NCBI RefSeq assembly: GCF_002111595.1 | Contig: NZ_LUTN01000002.1 | Location: forward strand, 62,001 to 126,000 | Source: Lonsdalea britannica | GTDB lineage: Bacteria > Pseudomonadota > Gammaproteobacteria > Enterobacterales > Enterobacteriaceae | Reading direction: 5' to 3' | DNA length: 64,000 nucleotides | Notes under the pieces: model-generated | The model's input: the letters and a program-made list of their open reading frames with translations, nothing else | The model's database searches: none | What the model was told of the DNA's origin: nothing | Part shown: piece after piece, positions 43,701-54,189 of the stretch | How positions within the stretch are numbered: position 1 is the stretch's first letter | Layout: each line of letters opens with the position of its first letter | Translations under genes and position numbers: made by a program

Positions 43701-45216
43701 GAGCATGCTCAACGCCGACGCCGATCTCAACGAGAAGCTGCGCCAGCGTCTTGAACAGGCGGAAACCGAGCGGACCCGCGCTCGCGATCAGCTGCGCCAG
43801 CATCAGGCCCAACTGACGCAGTACAGCCAGCTTCAGGCGTCGCTGAAAAGCGCCTATGACGCCAAGCGCGACATGCTGAAAGAGTTGACGCAGGAACTGA
43901 CGGATATCGGCGTCCGTGCGGACGCCGAGTCGGAAGCTCGCGCCCGTCAGCGTCGTGACGAGCTGCATGCCGCGTTGAGCAACAACCGCGCACGTCGCAA
44001 CCAGCTCGAGAAACAACTGACCTTTTGCGAAGCCGAAATGGATGCCTTGCAGAAGAAACTGCGCAAGCTGGAGCGCGACTACCATGTGATGCGTGAACAG
44101 GTCGTGACCGCCAAGTCCGGCTGGTGCTCCGTCATGCGTCTGGTGCGCGACAACGGCATGGAGCGTCGACTGCATCGCCGCGAACTGGCTTATATGAGCG
44201 GTGACGAGCTGCGTTCTATGTCGGATAAGGCGCTGGGTGCGCTGCGCCAGGCCGTGGCGGACAACGAGCATCTGCGCGATGTGTTGCGTCTCTCCGAAGA
44301 TCCCAAACGTCCGGAACGCAAAATCCAGTTCTACATCGCGGTATACCAGCATCTGCGCGAGCGTATCCGTCAGGACATCATTCGCACCGATGACCCAGTG
44401 GAAGCGATCGAACAGATGGAGATCGAGCTGAACCGTCTGACGGAAGAGCTGACCTCGCGTGAGAAGACGCTGGCGATCAGTTCTCGCAGCGTGGCTAACA
44501 TCATCCGCAAAACCATTCAGCGCGAGCAGAACCGCATCCGCATGCTGAACCAGGGGTTGCAGGCGGTGGCGTTCGGCCAGGTCAACAGCGTGCGCTTGAA
44601 CGTCAACGTGCGTGAAACGCATACCACGCTGCTAAACGTGTTGTCCGAACAGCAAGAGATGCATCAGGATCTGTTCAGCAGCAACCGTCTGACCTTCTCG
44701 GAAGCCTTGGCGAAACTCTATCAGCGCCTGAATCCGGAAATCGATATGGGTCAGCGCGCGCCGCAGACCATCGGCGAGGAGCTGCTGGACTACCGCAACT
44801 ATCTGGAGATGGAAGTGGAGGTCAACCGCGGCACCGACGGCTGGCTGCGTGCGGAGAGCGGGGCGCTGTCGACCGGGGAAGCCATCGGTACCGGGATGTC
44901 CATTCTGGTGATGGTAGTGCAGAGCTGGGAAGAAGAGTCCAAACGGCTGCGCGGCAAGGATATCTCGCCTTGTCGTCTGCTGTTCCTCGACGAAGCGGCG
45001 CGTCTGGATGCCAAATCCATCGCGACGCTGTTCGAGCTGTGCGAACGGTTGGAAATGCAGCTGATTATCGCGGCGCCGGAGAACATCAGTCCGGAGAAAG
45101 GCACCACCTACAAGCTGGTTCGTAAGGTGTACCAGAACCACGAGCATGTGCATGTGGTTGGCCTGCGTGGCTTCGCCAGCGAAACCGAAGAGAGCGTGGC
45201 GACGCCAACGTCGTAG
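40774..45216 (+). CDS. mukB: MukB, SMC-like ATPase of MukBEF
   Basis: 1480 residues (E. coli 1486). The N-terminal head has Walker [16 protein letters not shown] near 33-47. Two long coiled coils (about 290-650 and 850-1210) flank the hinge (about 650-790), and the C-terminal head has the signature [12 protein letters not shown] and Walker [14 protein letters not shown]. It forms the ATP-driven clamp that loops DNA and works with topoisomerase IV. Overlaps mukE by ATGA. A large antisense reading frame inside it is a composition artefact of the coiled coil. Confidence 0.98.
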   Translation: MIERGKFRSLTLVNWNGFFARTFDLDELVTTLSGGNGAGKSTTMAAFVTALIPDLTLLHFRNTTEAGATSGSRDKGLHGKLRAGVCYSILDVVNSRHQRVLVGVRLQQVAGRDRKVDIKPFTIQGLPTSVGPTEILTQTVGERQARVLPLPELKERLEEIDGVQFKQFNSITDYHSLMFDLGIVPRRLRSASDRSKFYRLIEASLYGGISSAITRSLRDYLLPENSGVRKAFQDMEAALRENRMTLEAIRVTQSDRDLFKHLISEATSYVAADYMRHANERRIHLDNALTLRRDLFGSRKQLATEQFRHVEMSRELHEQSGAESDLETDYQSASDHLSLVQTAMRQQEKIERYSGDLEELSDKLEEQNEIVAEAHDQQEENQERADAAELEVDELKSQLADYQQALDAQQTRAIQYQQARQALERARTLCQQPDLTPENADDWLDTFHAREQEATELLLMLEQKLSVADAAHSQYEQAYQLVTRIAGAVSRSEAWQVAKDALRDSSSQRYQAERVQPLRMRLSELEQRLREQQDAERLLQDFAKRNGQEYQPEELEGVQQEVDAQIEELAGLVAEAGERRMALRQELDQIQQRIQQLTARAPVWLAAQETLSQLSEQSGENFEDSRQVTECMQQLLERERETTVGRDEVAARKREVEAQIERLSQPGGSEDQRLNALAERFGGVLLSEIYDDVTLDDAPYFSALYGPSRHAIVVADLSLVREQLSGLEDCPEDLYLIEGDPQSFDDSVFEVEELEKAVVVKIADRQWRYSRFPSVPLFGRAAREQRLESLRSERDALSEQYATLSFDVQKTQRLHQAFSRFIGAHLAVAFDDDPEEDIRQLSGRRGELERAISNFDNENQQQRQQYEQAKENTALLNRLIPRISLLCDDTLADRVDEIREELDEAEDAARFIQQHGATLAQLEPLVSVLQNDPQQHEQLQADYTQAQSAQRLAKQQAFALTEVVQRRAHFSYTDSASMLNADADLNEKLRQRLEQAETERTRARDQLRQHQAQLTQYSQLQASLKSAYDAKRDMLKELTQELTDIGVRADAESEARARQRRDELHAALSNNRARRNQLEKQLTFCEAEMDALQKKLRKLERDYHVMREQVVTAKSGWCSVMRLVRDNGMERRLHRRELAYMSGDELRSMSDKALGALRQAVADNEHLRDVLRLSEDPKRPERKIQFYIAVYQHLRERIRQDIIRTDDPVEAIEQMEIELNRLTEELTSREKTLAISSRSVANIIRKTIQREQNRIRMLNQGLQAVAFGQVNSVRLNVNVRETHTTLLNVLSEQQEMHQDLFSSNRLTFSEALAKLYQRLNPEIDMGQRAPQTIGEELLDYRNYLEMEVEVNRGTDGWLRAESGALSTGEAIGTGMSILVMVVQSWEEESKRLRGKDISPCRLLFLDEAARLDAKSIATLFELCERLEMQLIIAAPENISPEKGTTYKLVRKVYQNHEHVHVVGLRGFASETEESVATPTS

Positions 45217-45233
45217 CGTTCAGCGTACGTTAG

Positions 45234-45272
45234 AGGCGATCTCCGCTGCTGCGGGGGTCGCCTTTTGTTTTT
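45234..45272 (+). terminator. Terminator after mukB
   Basis: AGGCGA with TCGCCT enclosing an inner CCGC/GCGG stem, followed by TTTTGTTTTT, 18 bases after the mukB stop. Confidence 0.8.
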
Positions 45273-45631
45273 CACCGGGTTATGTGATCCCATTCAGTGC
45301 GAAGTGCTGCTAGCGCCAACGCAGCCTTGACCTCCCTCTGATTTCCCCCAATCTATGGTTGATGTCCTTCCACATTCCAGTGCGGTGGCCAATATGCCGA
45401 TCTGGCTCCATTCGTGACGCTGTCACTTATTTCCATCAGAACGTATAAAACCCGCGTCGGTGCGGCTTGAGGTCACAGCAGACGCTTGCTTCGCCCGATT
45501 CCAACCCTTGAACGGTGAAGACGATTTGTGCCGCATTTTGCCCCTTATTTGTCCGTTATATGCCACGATTCAAAGAATCCCTGTGCGAATCAGGATAAGG
45601 TACTCCTACAGAAAACTGGCGGCCTCCGGGT
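45273..45631. other. Gene-free stretch upstream of btsS
   Basis: 359 bases with only chance reading frames. It should hold the btsS promoter; no clear hexamer pair or repeat found. A 61-codon frame (45460-45645) overlapping the btsS start has no recognisable relatives. Confidence 0.5.
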
Positions 45632-47320
45632 ATGTACGCATTTAATTTGGTGTTACTGCTGTTGCAGCAAATGTGTGTGTTTTTAGTCATCGCCTGGTTG
45701 ATGAGTAAAACGCGTCTGTTTATTCCCCTGATTCAAATCACCGTGCGGTTGCCGCACAAGCTGCTCTGTTACGTCACCTTCTCGATGTTCTGCATTATGG
45801 GAACCTATCTGGGCCTGCATATTGACGACTCGATCGCCAACACGCGCGCGATTGGCGCCGTCATGGGCGGCTTGCTGGGCGGTCCGGTGGTCGGCGGGCT
45901 GGTTGGCCTGACCGGTGGTCTCCATCGGTACGCCATGGGCGGGATGACCGCATTCAGCTGCATGGTTTCCACCATTACCGAAGGTCTGCTAGGCGGGCTG
46001 GTGCACAGCGTGTTGATCCGGCGCGGGCGCAGCGACAGCCTGTTCAGCCCCTTCACGGCGGGGGCGATCACGCTGGTCGCCGAGCTGACGCAGATGGCGA
46101 TCATCCTGCTGCTTGCCCGCCCGTTTCAAGAGGCGTCGCAGCTGGTGCAAAACATCGCGGCGCCCATGATGGTGACCAACACCGTCGGCGCGGCGATGTT
46201 CATGCGTATTCTCTTGGATAAGCGCGCGATGTTTGAAAAATACACCTCGGCGTTTTCCGCCACGGCGCTGCGGGTGGCGGCCTCGACCGAGGGAATATTG
46301 CGGCAGGGCTTCAACGAAGAGAACAGCACCAAGGTCGCGCAGGTGCTGTTTCAGGAACTCGACATCGGCGCGGTGGCGATCACTGACCGTGAGAAACTGC
46401 TGGCCTTCACCGGCATCGGCGATGATCACCATCTGCCCGGCAAGCCCATTTCCTCTGATTACACCTGGCGCGCGCTGGAAACCGGCGAGGTTGTGTACGC
46501 GGACGGTAACGAAACGCCGTATCGCTGCTCGCTGCATCCGCAGTGTAAGCTCGGCTCTACGCTCGTCATTCCGTTACGCGGCGAGAACCAGTGCGTCATT
46601 GGCACGATTAAACTCTATGAAGCCCGACATCGCCTGTTCAGCTCGATCAATCGGACGTTGGGCGAGGGGATCGCGCAGTTACTGTCGGCGCAAATTCTGG
46701 CGGGTAAGTATGAAGATCAGAAAGTGTTGCTGGCCCAGTCGGAGATCAAACTGCTGCATGCGCAGGTGAATCCGCATTTTCTGTTTAACGCGCTCAATAC
46801 CTTGATGGCGGTGATCCGTCACGACAGCGACAAAGCCGGGCAGCTGGTGCAATACCTGTCGACCTTCTTTCGCAAGAATTTGAAGCGTTCGACGGAGATC
46901 GTCACGCTGGCCGACGAACTGGATCATGTTAACGCCTACCTGCAAATCGAAAAGGCGCGCTTTCAGTCGCGGCTCAACGTCCAGTTGAAAGTGCCGGATG
47001 AACTGTCGATGCAGAAGTTGCCCGCCTTTACGCTGCAACCGATTGTGGAGAACGCCATCAAACACGGAACCTCCCAGCTGCTGGGCGTCGGCGAAATCAC
47101 GATACGGGCCAGCCGGGAGGACGAACATCTGATTTTGGCGATAGAAGATAACGCCGGTCTGTATCAACCCAGCCAGAAGGGAACCGGTCTGGGCATGAGC
47201 TTAGTGGATAAGCGTCTGCGAGCGCGTTTCGGCGATGGCTACGGCCTGACGGTCACCTGTGAGCCGGACGCGTTTACCCGCATCATCCTGCGGCTGCCTT
47301 GGGAGGAGCGTTTATGTTGA
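45632..47320 (+). CDS. btsS: BtsS (YehU), pyruvate-sensing histidine kinase
   Basis: 562 residues (E. coli 561), LytS family. About six N-terminal membrane helices form the 5TM-LYT sensor (residues 5-200; [20 protein letters not shown]), followed by a GAF domain (about 220-350), the phosphoacceptor His in [17 protein letters not shown], and an ATPase domain with VENAIKHG. BtsS binds extracellular pyruvate with high affinity in E. coli. Its stop overlaps the btsR start by 7 bases. Confidence 0.97.
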   Translation: MYAFNLVLLLLQQMCVFLVIAWLMSKTRLFIPLIQITVRLPHKLLCYVTFSMFCIMGTYLGLHIDDSIANTRAIGAVMGGLLGGPVVGGLVGLTGGLHRYAMGGMTAFSCMVSTITEGLLGGLVHSVLIRRGRSDSLFSPFTAGAITLVAELTQMAIILLLARPFQEASQLVQNIAAPMMVTNTVGAAMFMRILLDKRAMFEKYTSAFSATALRVAASTEGILRQGFNEENSTKVAQVLFQELDIGAVAITDREKLLAFTGIGDDHHLPGKPISSDYTWRALETGEVVYADGNETPYRCSLHPQCKLGSTLVIPLRGENQCVIGTIKLYEARHRLFSSINRTLGEGIAQLLSAQILAGKYEDQKVLLAQSEIKLLHAQVNPHFLFNALNTLMAVIRHDSDKAGQLVQYLSTFFRKNLKRSTEIVTLADELDHVNAYLQIEKARFQSRLNVQLKVPDELSMQKLPAFTLQPIVENAIKHGTSQLLGVGEITIRASREDEHLILAIEDNAGLYQPSQKGTGLGMSLVDKRLRARFGDGYGLTVTCEPDAFTRIILRLPWEERLC

Positions 47321-48033
47321 GAGTGTTGATTGTCGACGATGAACCGCTGGCGAGGGAAAACCTGCGGGTGTTACTGCAACAGGAGCGCGATATCGAGATT
47401 GTCGGCGAGTGCGCCAACGCGGTGGAAGCCATCGGCGCCGTGCATGCGCTGCGTCCCGACGTCATGTTTCTCGACATTCAAATGCCGCGTATCAGCGGAC
47501 TGGAGATGGTGGGCATGCTGGAGCATCAGCATCGGCCCTACACGGTATTTCTGACCGCTTTCGACGAGTACGCGGTCAAGGCATTCGAAGAACACGCGTT
47601 TGATTACCTGCTTAAGCCCATCGAGTCCGCGCGATTGCAGAAAACCCTGACGCGTTTGCGGCAGGAACGACAGGAGCAGGATATTTCCGTGCTTTCCGAC
47701 CAACAGCCGCCGCTAAAATTTATTCCCTGCAACGGTCGCGGCCGTATCTATCTGCTGCAGATGGAGGACGTCGCCTATGTCAGCAGCCGCATGAGCGGCG
47801 TTTATGTCACCAGTCACGGCGGTCGTGAAGGGTTTACCGACCTGACGCTGAGGACGCTGGAAAACCGCACGCCGCTCCTGCGCTGCCACCGGCAATATCT
47901 GGTCAATATGGCCCACCTGAGCGAGATCCGTTTGGAAGACAACGGGCAGGCGGAGCTGCTGCTGCGCAACGGTCAAACCGTGCCGGTCAGCCGTCGCTAT
48001 CTCAAAAACCTCAAGGAAACGCTCGGTCTCTGA
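47314..48033 (+). CDS. btsR: BtsR (YehT), LytTR response regulator
   Basis: 239 residues. Receiver domain with VDDEP at 8-12, phosphoacceptor Asp54 in FLDIQMP, and Lys in YLLKPIE. C-terminal LytTR DNA-binding domain (about 137-238; [25 protein letters not shown]). ATG 47314 is chosen: GGAGGAG precedes it and the start [11 protein letters not shown] matches E. coli. It activates btsT in E. coli; here btsT is in the same locus. Confidence 0.97.
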   Translation: MLRVLIVDDEPLARENLRVLLQQERDIEIVGECANAVEAIGAVHALRPDVMFLDIQMPRISGLEMVGMLEHQHRPYTVFLTAFDEYAVKAFEEHAFDYLLKPIESARLQKTLTRLRQERQEQDISVLSDQQPPLKFIPCNGRGRIYLLQMEDVAYVSSRMSGVYVTSHGGREGFTDLTLRTLENRTPLLRCHRQYLVNMAHLSEIRLEDNGQAELLLRNGQTVPVSRRYLKNLKETLGL

Positions 48034-48059
48034 GCGGTGAAAGCGCATCCCGCGAGGCG

Positions 48060-49022
48060 TCATTGGGGGCGCAGGTTCTCAAAGGCCTGACGGATGTTCT
48101 GTTCCGGCAGCTGTACGCCGATGAAAATCAGCGTGCTGCGCGGCGTTTCCTCGGGCTGCCATTCGCGATCCCAGTCGGCGTTGTACAGGCGCTGCACGCC
48201 CTGAAACAGCAGACAGCGAGGCTGATCCTGAATCCACAGCATCCCTTTGTAGCGCAGCAGGTTATCGGTAAAACCAGCCAGTAGGCCTTCCATGACTTTA
48301 GATACAGCGTCCAGCGAAACCGGATAGTCGAGCGTGACGACGATGGAGGCGATGTCATCCGGCTTGTTGGGAGCAAAACGATAGACCGGCCTGGCGGCGA
48401 CCACGCGTTCGTCCAGCAGAAAACCGCGGGTGTTGAACAGATGCGACAGATCAATCTGACCCTGTGTAACCGGGTGAATTGGCGCGCGGGCGTTGATCCG
48501 GCCCAGGCGTTCCGTCAGCGCCGAGTGGTCGCCCATGAGGTCGGTTTTGGTCAACAGCAGACGGTCGGCGTAGCCTATCTGCGATTGCGCTAACGGGAAA
48601 CGGTCGAGCTGGTCGTCGGCATGCACGGCGTCCACCAACGTGATTACACCGTCCAGCAAATAGCGTTCACAGAGTCTGTCATGGGAGAAAAAGGCCTGAA
48701 TGATCGGGCCGGGATCGGCCATGCCTGTGCACTCGATCATCAGTCTGTCGAAGGCGATATCGCCCTTGTCCCGACTGTCGAGCAGATCGAGCAGCGCATC
48801 TTCAAGTTCGCTGGAGCGGGTGCAGCAAATACAGCCGTTGCTGAGCGTTTTGATCTGCGTGGCGCGGTCGCCGATCAGCTGGTCGTCGAAAGCGACATCG
48901 CCAAACTCGTTTTCAATGACGGCGATGTTCAAACCGTGGGGGGCGTTGAGGATATGGCGCAACAGCGTGGTTTTGCCCGCGCCGAGGAAGCCGGTTAATA
49001 CCGTGACGGGAATGGGGGTCAT
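48060..49022 (-). CDS. yjiA: YjiA, G3E-family metal-binding GTPase
   Basis: 320 residues. P-loop TGFLGAGKTTLLRH, the zinc-binding NGCICCTRS (CxCC) near 64, switch region IECTGMADPGPI, and the TKTD base-recognition motif. YjiA belongs to the COG0523 group of metal-insertion or metal-homeostasis GTPases; its client is not known. Two adjacent ATGs (49025 and 49022); the second fits the E. coli start and spacing. It lies 17 bases after yjiX, so btsT-yjiX-yjiA are probably one operon, convergent with btsR. Confidence 0.94.
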   Translation of the reverse strand: MTPIPVTVLTGFLGAGKTTLLRHILNAPHGLNIAVIENEFGDVAFDDQLIGDRATQIKTLSNGCICCTRSSELEDALLDLLDSRDKGDIAFDRLMIECTGMADPGPIIQAFFSHDRLCERYLLDGVITLVDAVHADDQLDRFPLAQSQIGYADRLLLTKTDLMGDHSALTERLGRINARAPIHPVTQGQIDLSHLFNTRGFLLDERVVAARPVYRFAPNKPDDIASIVVTLDYPVSLDAVSKVMEGLLAGFTDNLLRYKGMLWIQDQPRCLLFQGVQRLYNADWDREWQPEETPRSTLIFIGVQLPEQNIRQAFENLRPQ

Positions 49023-49039
49023 CATGATTCTCCTTTGGG

Positions 49040-49243
49040 TCAGCAGCAGCGCATGCCGCCTTTACCGTCGCCGCCGTAACGCGCCTGCTGACGCTCACGG
49101 AAAAATTCTTCGTAGGTCATGATCGGGCTGTCCGGATGGTTGGTCTGCATATGCGTGACATAGGTTTCATAGTCAGGGATCCCGATCAGCATGCGAGCGG
49201 CCTGCCCGAGATACTTCGACGCCTTGCCTAATTGATCAAACAT
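49040..49243 (-). CDS. yjiX: YjiX, YbdD/YjiX family small protein
   Basis: 67 residues, the same length as E. coli YjiX. Conserved core [17 protein letters not shown] and [19 protein letters not shown] ending RCC. Such genes always follow CstA/BtsT transporters; recent work on the paralogue YbdD suggests a supporting role for the transporter. 47 bases after btsT. Confidence 0.94.
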   Translation of the reverse strand: MFDQLGKASKYLGQAARMLIGIPDYETYVTHMQTNHPDSPIMTYEEFFRERQQARYGGDGKGGMRCC

Positions 49244-49290
49244 CGTGTTTTCCTAAGCGTTCAGCCCCGCCGAAGCGGAGCTGAGCATCA

Positions 49291-51441
49291 TTAATGTCCG
49301 GAAGACGTTTTTACGCCGCCTTCAGGAATGGGGACGTACGGCGTTTCCTTATCCGTCCGCTGATCGGTTTTTCTGGCGTTCAGCCAGGTGCGGATACCGT
49401 AGAAAATAATACTGTAGACCACGACCAGGAAGAGAATGCTCAGACCGGCGTTGGTGTAGTTGTTGATCACGATGTGATTCATGTTGGCGACCTCCTGTGC
49501 GGTCAGTTCGCCGCCGGCCAGAATGCGCGCCTTATACTCCCGCGCCATGAACAGGAAACCTTCCATCTGCGGGTTGGTGCTGAACAGTTTCATGCCCAGC
49601 GCCCAGGTGGTGCATATCAGCAGCCAGGTGGCAGGCACCAGCGGCACCCAGAGATACTGCGTGCGTTTCATTTTCACCAGCACGACGGCGGCCAGCACCA
49701 GCGCGACCGCGGCCAGCATCTGGTTGGAAATACCGAACAGCGGCCACAGGCTCTTCACTCCGCCCAGCGGATCAACCACGCCCTGATAGAGCAGGTAGCC
49801 CCACAGACCCACGCAGCCTGCCGTACCGACGATACCGGCGGGCAGCGAGTTGGTTTTTTTCAGGAACGGGATAAAGTTGCCCAGCAGGTCTTGCAGCATG
49901 AAGCGGCCGGAACGGGTACCCGCATCCAGCGCGGTCAGGATAAACAGCGCCTCAAACAGAATGCCGAAGTGATACCAGAAGCCCATATCCGCGGCGGGAA
50001 TGATCTGATGGAACACCAGCGCGATGCCCACCGCCAGGGTTGGCGCGCCGCCTGCGCGATTCAGCACGGACGGTTCACCAATGTCTTTGGCGGTCTGCAG
50101 GATCTGTTCCGGTGAAATCACGAAGCCCCAACTGCTGACGGTCGCCGCCGCCTGCGTGGTCACTTCTTTCAACTGAGACAAGACCAGCGGCGCGTTTTCC
50201 GTCCCCAGTTGGTGCAGGTTCGGCATGACGATGCCAAGACCCGACGGCGGGGTGTTCATCGCGAAGTAAAGGCCCGGCTCAATGATGGACGCGGCCACCA
50301 GCGCCATGATGGCGACGAAGGACTCCATCAGCATGGCGCCGTAGCCGATGAACCGCGCATCCGTTTCGCAGGCCAGTAGCTTCGGCGTGGTGCCGGAGGC
50401 AATCAGGGCATGGAAGCCGGAGACCGCGCCGCAGGCGATAGTGATGAACAAGAAGGGGAACAACGCGCCTTTCCACAGCGGGCCGGTGCCGTCCACGTAT
50501 TGGGTGATGGCGGGCATTTTCAGGTCCGGGTTCAGGATCACGATACCGACCGCCAGACCGACGATGACCCCAATCTTCAGGAACGTCGCCAGATAGTCGC
50601 GCGGCGCCAGAATCAGCCACACCGGCAGCAGCGCGGACACAAACGCATAGCCAATCAGCGTGAAGGTGATGGTGGTGTCTTTGAAGGTCAGCGCCGGTCC
50701 CCAGAACGGATCGTGCGCAATGATGCCGCCGAACCAGATGGAGGCGACCAGCAGTACGATACCGATGACGGAAACCTCGCCCACTCGGCCCGGACGCAGG
50801 AAGCGCATGTAGATACCCATGAACAACGCGATCGGCACCGTCGAGCATACGGTGAACACCCCCCACGGACTTTCCGCCAGCGCTTTCACCACGATCAGCG
50901 CCAGCACCGCCAGAATGATAATCATGATCAGGAAACAGCCGAACAGGGCGATGGTGCCCGGTACGCGTCCCATCTCTTCCTTTATCATCTCACCCAGCGA
51001 CGCGCCGTTACGGCGAGAGGAGATAAACAGCACCATAAAATCTTGTACGGCGCCGGCTAGCACGACGCCAGCCAGCAGCCATAGGGTACCGGGAAGGTAG
51101 CCCATCTGCGCCGCCAGAACCGGTCCCACTAACGGTCCGGCGCCCGCGATAGCCGCGAAGTGATGTCCGAACAGCACGTAGCGGTTGGTCGGCACGTAGT
51201 TGAGACCGTCATTGTTGATGACGGCGGGCGTCGCGCGCGACGGGTCCAATTTCATGACTTTCTGGGCGATGTATAGGCTGTAATAGCGATACGCCACCAG
51301 ATAGACGGAGACAGACGCGACGACAATCCACAGCGCGCTGACGTTTTCGCCCCGACGCAGGGCGACGACTGCAAGGCAAAACGCGCCGATGATACCGATG
51401 ACGACCCAGGGAATATGTTTGAGGAACGTATTATTTTTCAT
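49291..51441 (-). CDS. btsT: BtsT (YjiY), pyruvate/H+ symporter, CstA family
   Basis: 716 residues, as in E. coli BtsT. About 16-18 membrane helices; CstA-family core GHHFAAIAGAGPLVGPVLAA, ISSRRNGASLGEMI, TTPKLLACETDARFIGYG and ALDAGTRSGRFMLQDLLG. It imports pyruvate (in E. coli under BtsSR control). ATG 51441. The BtsR operator lies 150 bases upstream. Confidence 0.96.
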   Translation of the reverse strand: MKNNTFLKHIPWVVIGIIGAFCLAVVALRRGENVSALWIVVASVSVYLVAYRYYSLYIAQKVMKLDPSRATPAVINNDGLNYVPTNRYVLFGHHFAAIAGAGPLVGPVLAAQMGYLPGTLWLLAGVVLAGAVQDFMVLFISSRRNGASLGEMIKEEMGRVPGTIALFGCFLIMIIILAVLALIVVKALAESPWGVFTVCSTVPIALFMGIYMRFLRPGRVGEVSVIGIVLLVASIWFGGIIAHDPFWGPALTFKDTTITFTLIGYAFVSALLPVWLILAPRDYLATFLKIGVIVGLAVGIVILNPDLKMPAITQYVDGTGPLWKGALFPFLFITIACGAVSGFHALIASGTTPKLLACETDARFIGYGAMLMESFVAIMALVAASIIEPGLYFAMNTPPSGLGIVMPNLHQLGTENAPLVLSQLKEVTTQAAATVSSWGFVISPEQILQTAKDIGEPSVLNRAGGAPTLAVGIALVFHQIIPAADMGFWYHFGILFEALFILTALDAGTRSGRFMLQDLLGNFIPFLKKTNSLPAGIVGTAGCVGLWGYLLYQGVVDPLGGVKSLWPLFGISNQMLAAVALVLAAVVLVKMKRTQYLWVPLVPATWLLICTTWALGMKLFSTNPQMEGFLFMAREYKARILAGGELTAQEVANMNHIVINNYTNAGLSILFLVVVYSIIFYGIRTWLNARKTDQRTDKETPYVPIPEGGVKTSSGH

Positions 51442-51775
51442 ACAAAACCTGCTTGTCAGACGAACCAGTAAAACAGCGAAACGGGCTGCTTTAATAAGGC
51501 TGTATGGGTTTTAGGAGTTAGAGAGAAAGCCAGTGTTGATGCTGACGGCTATCGTGGCGAACTTTGCGGCCGGTCGGTGGGATAATTGCGTGAGCGGTGG
51601 GATAGCACCCCTAAGCGGTCATGGGCGCGCGCCAGTGGTCTTTATGAGGTTATTGCTGGCTTGAATGTGTGAGGGCGATCCCATAAAAAGGGATAAAAAT
51701 GATGAGGCAGGTCGCGGGAGGAGTCACAGATCCTGCGACAAAATATCAAAAGTGTTACCAATATCAATTTATCGG
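51442..51775. promoter_or_regulatory. Control region between btsT and the LysR gene
   Basis: 334 bases. The BtsR operator lies in the middle. The left part should be the btsT leader and promoter on the minus strand. The part after 51660 is AT-rich, lying beyond the 3' end of the LysR gene; no terminator is obvious there. Confidence 0.6.
51591..51619 (-). promoter_or_regulatory. BtsR operator of btsT
   Basis: On the minus strand, ACCGCTTA (51612-51619), 13 bases, ACCGCTCA (51591-51598). This is exactly the direct-repeat motif reported for E. coli YehT/BtsR (ACC G/A CT C/T A, twice, 13-base spacer), upstream of the homologue of its known target. Confidence 0.93.
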
Positions 51776-52702
51776 CTATCCGGCCCAGTCGAAAGCCGTC
51801 GTCAATTCGGTCAGTGCCTCGCGCACCCGCAGTATCGGCCGGTCGCGCAGGGCCGGTTGGCGGCATCCTAACTCAATGGCGTAGTTCGGCATCGTCAACG
51901 GACAAGGGACATAGCGCAGTGTCGGCACCCTCTCGGCAATGGCTTTGGCCGCGTGCGCCGGAATGGTCGTGACCAGATCGCTGTCTTTCAGCAGCCAGGG
52001 GATGGCGGCGAAGTGCGTGGTCGATGCGCCGACGGTACGGGCGAGTCCCAGCTCGGTCAGCTTTTCATCCATGAGTCCGATATAGCCGCCGTGCGAGACC
52101 AGCAGGTGCGGGCGGCGAATAAACTCGTCAAGCGTGAGCGTGGGTGAAGGCGCATCCGATGTTGAGTCGATCAGACAAGCGTAGCCCCCGGTCGCCAGAT
52201 GACTTTTGGACAGTGAAGAGTAGGTAAACCCTCCGGCCGTCAGCGCCAAATCCAGTTCATGCCGCAGCAGCATATCGGCGGCGATCTGGCTGTGAGTTTG
52301 CCGAAACACGACGCGCAGACCGGGCGACTGCAAATTTAACTTCTGCAACAGCGGTTGTCCCAGCGCCAGCTCAAAATCATCCGACAGACCCAGGATGACC
52401 GTTCGGCCCGCATACGATGCTGTTTCGTCGTTTAACAGCAGCAGCGTTTCCCGGCATTTATTCAAGGCGTCGCTGACCAACGGCTGGAGTTCTCTGGCTC
52501 TGGGCGTAGGCGACAACCCGCGTCCGTTGCGGATAAACAGGGGATCGTGATACAGCGTTTTGAGCCGTTTCAATGCGGCGCTCACGGCGGACTGAGTCAA
52601 CCCGAGCCTGACGCCCGCACGGCTGGCGCTGCCTTCTTCATACAACGCCTCGAAGGTTTTCAGTAAATTCAGATCCAGTGAGCCGATATTAATTTCATTC
52701 AT
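51776..52702 (-). CDS. LysR-family transcriptional regulator
   Basis: 308 residues. N-terminal winged helix-turn-helix (about 10-70; SLDLNLLKTFEALYEEGSAS, LTQSAVSAALKRLK) and a C-terminal effector domain (about 95-300). NodD/PnbR-like subgroup in pattern. ATG 52702 is taken; a TTG four codons upstream is less likely. Divergent from the nitrilase gene with a 112-base shared control region, so it probably regulates that gene; effector unknown. Confidence 0.9.
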   Translation of the reverse strand: MNEINIGSLDLNLLKTFEALYEEGSASRAGVRLGLTQSAVSAALKRLKTLYHDPLFIRNGRGLSPTPRARELQPLVSDALNKCRETLLLLNDETASYAGRTVILGLSDDFELALGQPLLQKLNLQSPGLRVVFRQTHSQIAADMLLRHELDLALTAGGFTYSSLSKSHLATGGYACLIDSTSDAPSPTLTLDEFIRRPHLLVSHGGYIGLMDEKLTELGLARTVGASTTHFAAIPWLLKDSDLVTTIPAHAAKAIAERVPTLRYVPCPLTMPNYAIELGCRQPALRDRPILRVREALTELTTAFDWAG

Positions 52703-52814
52703 AGTATTCAGCAACGAAGTGGCCTTTTATTCATTCTAGCGCAGTGCCACTCTGAAGCCCATGCCGCCTCACGAGCGAGGCGGCCATTAACCATTGATGA
52801 CAGGGGAACAAAGT

Positions 52815-53770
52815 ATGGCGAAATCCGTTGTGGCGGCATTGCAGCTGGGATCTTCACCCGCAGGAAAAGCGGCGACCTTGCAGGAGATATTGGCGTATGA
52901 AGATGAGATAGCGCGCAGCGGCTGTGCGCTGGTTGTGATGCCGGAGGCGCTGTTAGGGGGATATCCCAAAGGGAGATTTTCGGCACCTATCTGGGCTACC
53001 GTCTTCCGGAGGGACGCGAGGCCTACGCGCGCTACTACCACAACGCGATCGATCTTAACGGCGAAGAGTGCGAAGCGCTGGCGGGATTCTCCGCCCGCAC
53101 CGGCGCGTCGCTGGTGGTGGGCGCCATCGAGCGCGACGGCAATACCCTTTATTGCAGCGCGCTGTTCTTCACGCCCGACGGGGGACTGGTCGGGAAGCAT
53201 CGTAAACTGATGCCGACCGGCACTGAACGGCTGATTTGGGGGCAGGGGGACGGTTCGACGCTGAGCGTTGTCAACACACAGGCCGGGAAGATCGGTGCGG
53301 CGATTTGCTGGGAAAACCATATGCCCGCGCTGCGCATGGCCATGTACGGCAAAGGCGTGGAGATCTGGTGCGCGCCGACCGTGGATGAACGCGAGAACTG
53401 GCAGGCTTCCATGCGGCACATCGCTCATGAAGGGCGCTGTTTCGTGATCACCGCCTGTCAAATTCAGGCCTCGCCCGCCGAGTTGGGGATCAGCGTCACG
53501 GCCTGGGACGATCACCGCCCGCTGATCAACGGCGGCAGCCTGATTGTCGACCCGATGGGCACCGTGCTGGCTGGCCCGTTCACGGGAAAAGCGGGGCTGC
53601 TGACAGCGGAAATTGATACCGATGATCTGGTCAAAGCCCGCTACGATATGGACGTTACCGGTCACTACGCCCGCCCGGATGTTTTCTCATTGACGGTCGA
53701 TGAAACGCCCCGCGCCGCGGTGCGATATAAGAATACGGTGGGGGATGGGGCGAACGAATCGAAGAAATAA
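52815..53770 (+). CDS. Nitrilase, CN hydrolase family (frameshifted as sequenced)
   Basis: Converts nitriles to carboxylic acids and ammonia. The first frame (ATG 52815, AGGGGA upstream) carries the catalytic Glu of [12 protein letters not shown]; the other frame carries the catalytic Lys ([17 protein letters not shown]) and Cys ([10 protein letters not shown]) and runs to 53770. One base missing after GGG 52971-52973 explains the break: restored, the join reads [16 protein letters not shown] and the protein is about 318 residues, usual for the family. The motif [13 protein letters not shown] suggests the aliphatic/arylaceto-nitrilase branch; the substrate may be a plant nitrile (inference). 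Divergent from a LysR regulator. Confidence 0.88.
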
Positions 53771-53972
53771 TGCGGTGTGGGAGGTTTTTCGTTAAAGGAA
53801 AAGCTTGAATATAAATTCAGGCTTTTTATCTCGGTTCAGCGGTGAGGGAGGGATTCACTGCGGCGCTGCGCGCCTTGCCCTGCGGGTGGCCTGACGGCCA
53901 TGCAAAACGGCGTTGCCGTTTTGTCGAACCTGGCGAGGGTTCTCACCCTCCCTATAGGGGATTTCTGCATAC

Positions 53973-54001
53973 AAAAAAGCCTGAACTTTCGCTCAGGCTT
54001 T
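53973..54001 (-). terminator. Intrinsic terminator, distal repeat copy
   Basis: Minus strand AAGCCTGA with TCAGGCTT followed by T's; identical to the copy next to the tRNA. Confidence 0.75.
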
Positions 54002-54148
54002 CTCTGTAAATATGGCGGTGAGGGAGGGATTCACTGCGGCGCTGCGCGCCTTGCCCTGCGGGTGGCCTGGCGGCCATGCAAAACGGCGTTGCCGTTTTGT
54101 CGAACCCTGACGAGGGTTCTCACCCTCCCTCCAGGGGATTTCTGCATA

Positions 54149-54177
54149 CAAAAAAGCCTGAACTTTCGCTCAGGCTT
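54149..54177 (-). terminator. Intrinsic terminator of tRNA-Ser
   Basis: Minus strand AAGCCTGA, 8-base loop, TCAGGCTT and a T-run, 12 bases after the CCA end. Confidence 0.88.
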
Positions 54178-54189
54178 TCTTATGGAATA

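Larger units (their letters stand above)
53841..54189. repeat. Tandem 176/177-bp repeats carrying the tRNA-Ser 3' end (rtT-like)
   Basis: Two units (53841-54016 and 54017-54193) start with the same 16 bases as the tRNA 3' end, as seen on the plus strand, and continue through two hairpins (CAAAACGGC with GCCGTTTTG; GAACCCT with AGGGTTC) and a terminator. A degenerate terminator copy lies before the first unit (about 53803-53830). The period (176, 177) nearly equals the 178-bp tyrT/rtT repeat of E. coli, which also copies the last bases of its tRNA. Here the second unit includes the CCA end. Units differ at a few positions, so it is not an assembly duplicate. Confidence 0.88.

Noticed and set aside
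43093-44622. Long open frame antisense to mukB (509 codons)
   Set aside because: Lies opposite a coiled-coil region of strongly biased codon use; no family match and mukB is certain.
53841-54189. CRISPR-like array
   Set aside because: Unit of 176-177 bp without spacers; contains tRNA tail and terminator. No CRISPR array or cas gene in the window.
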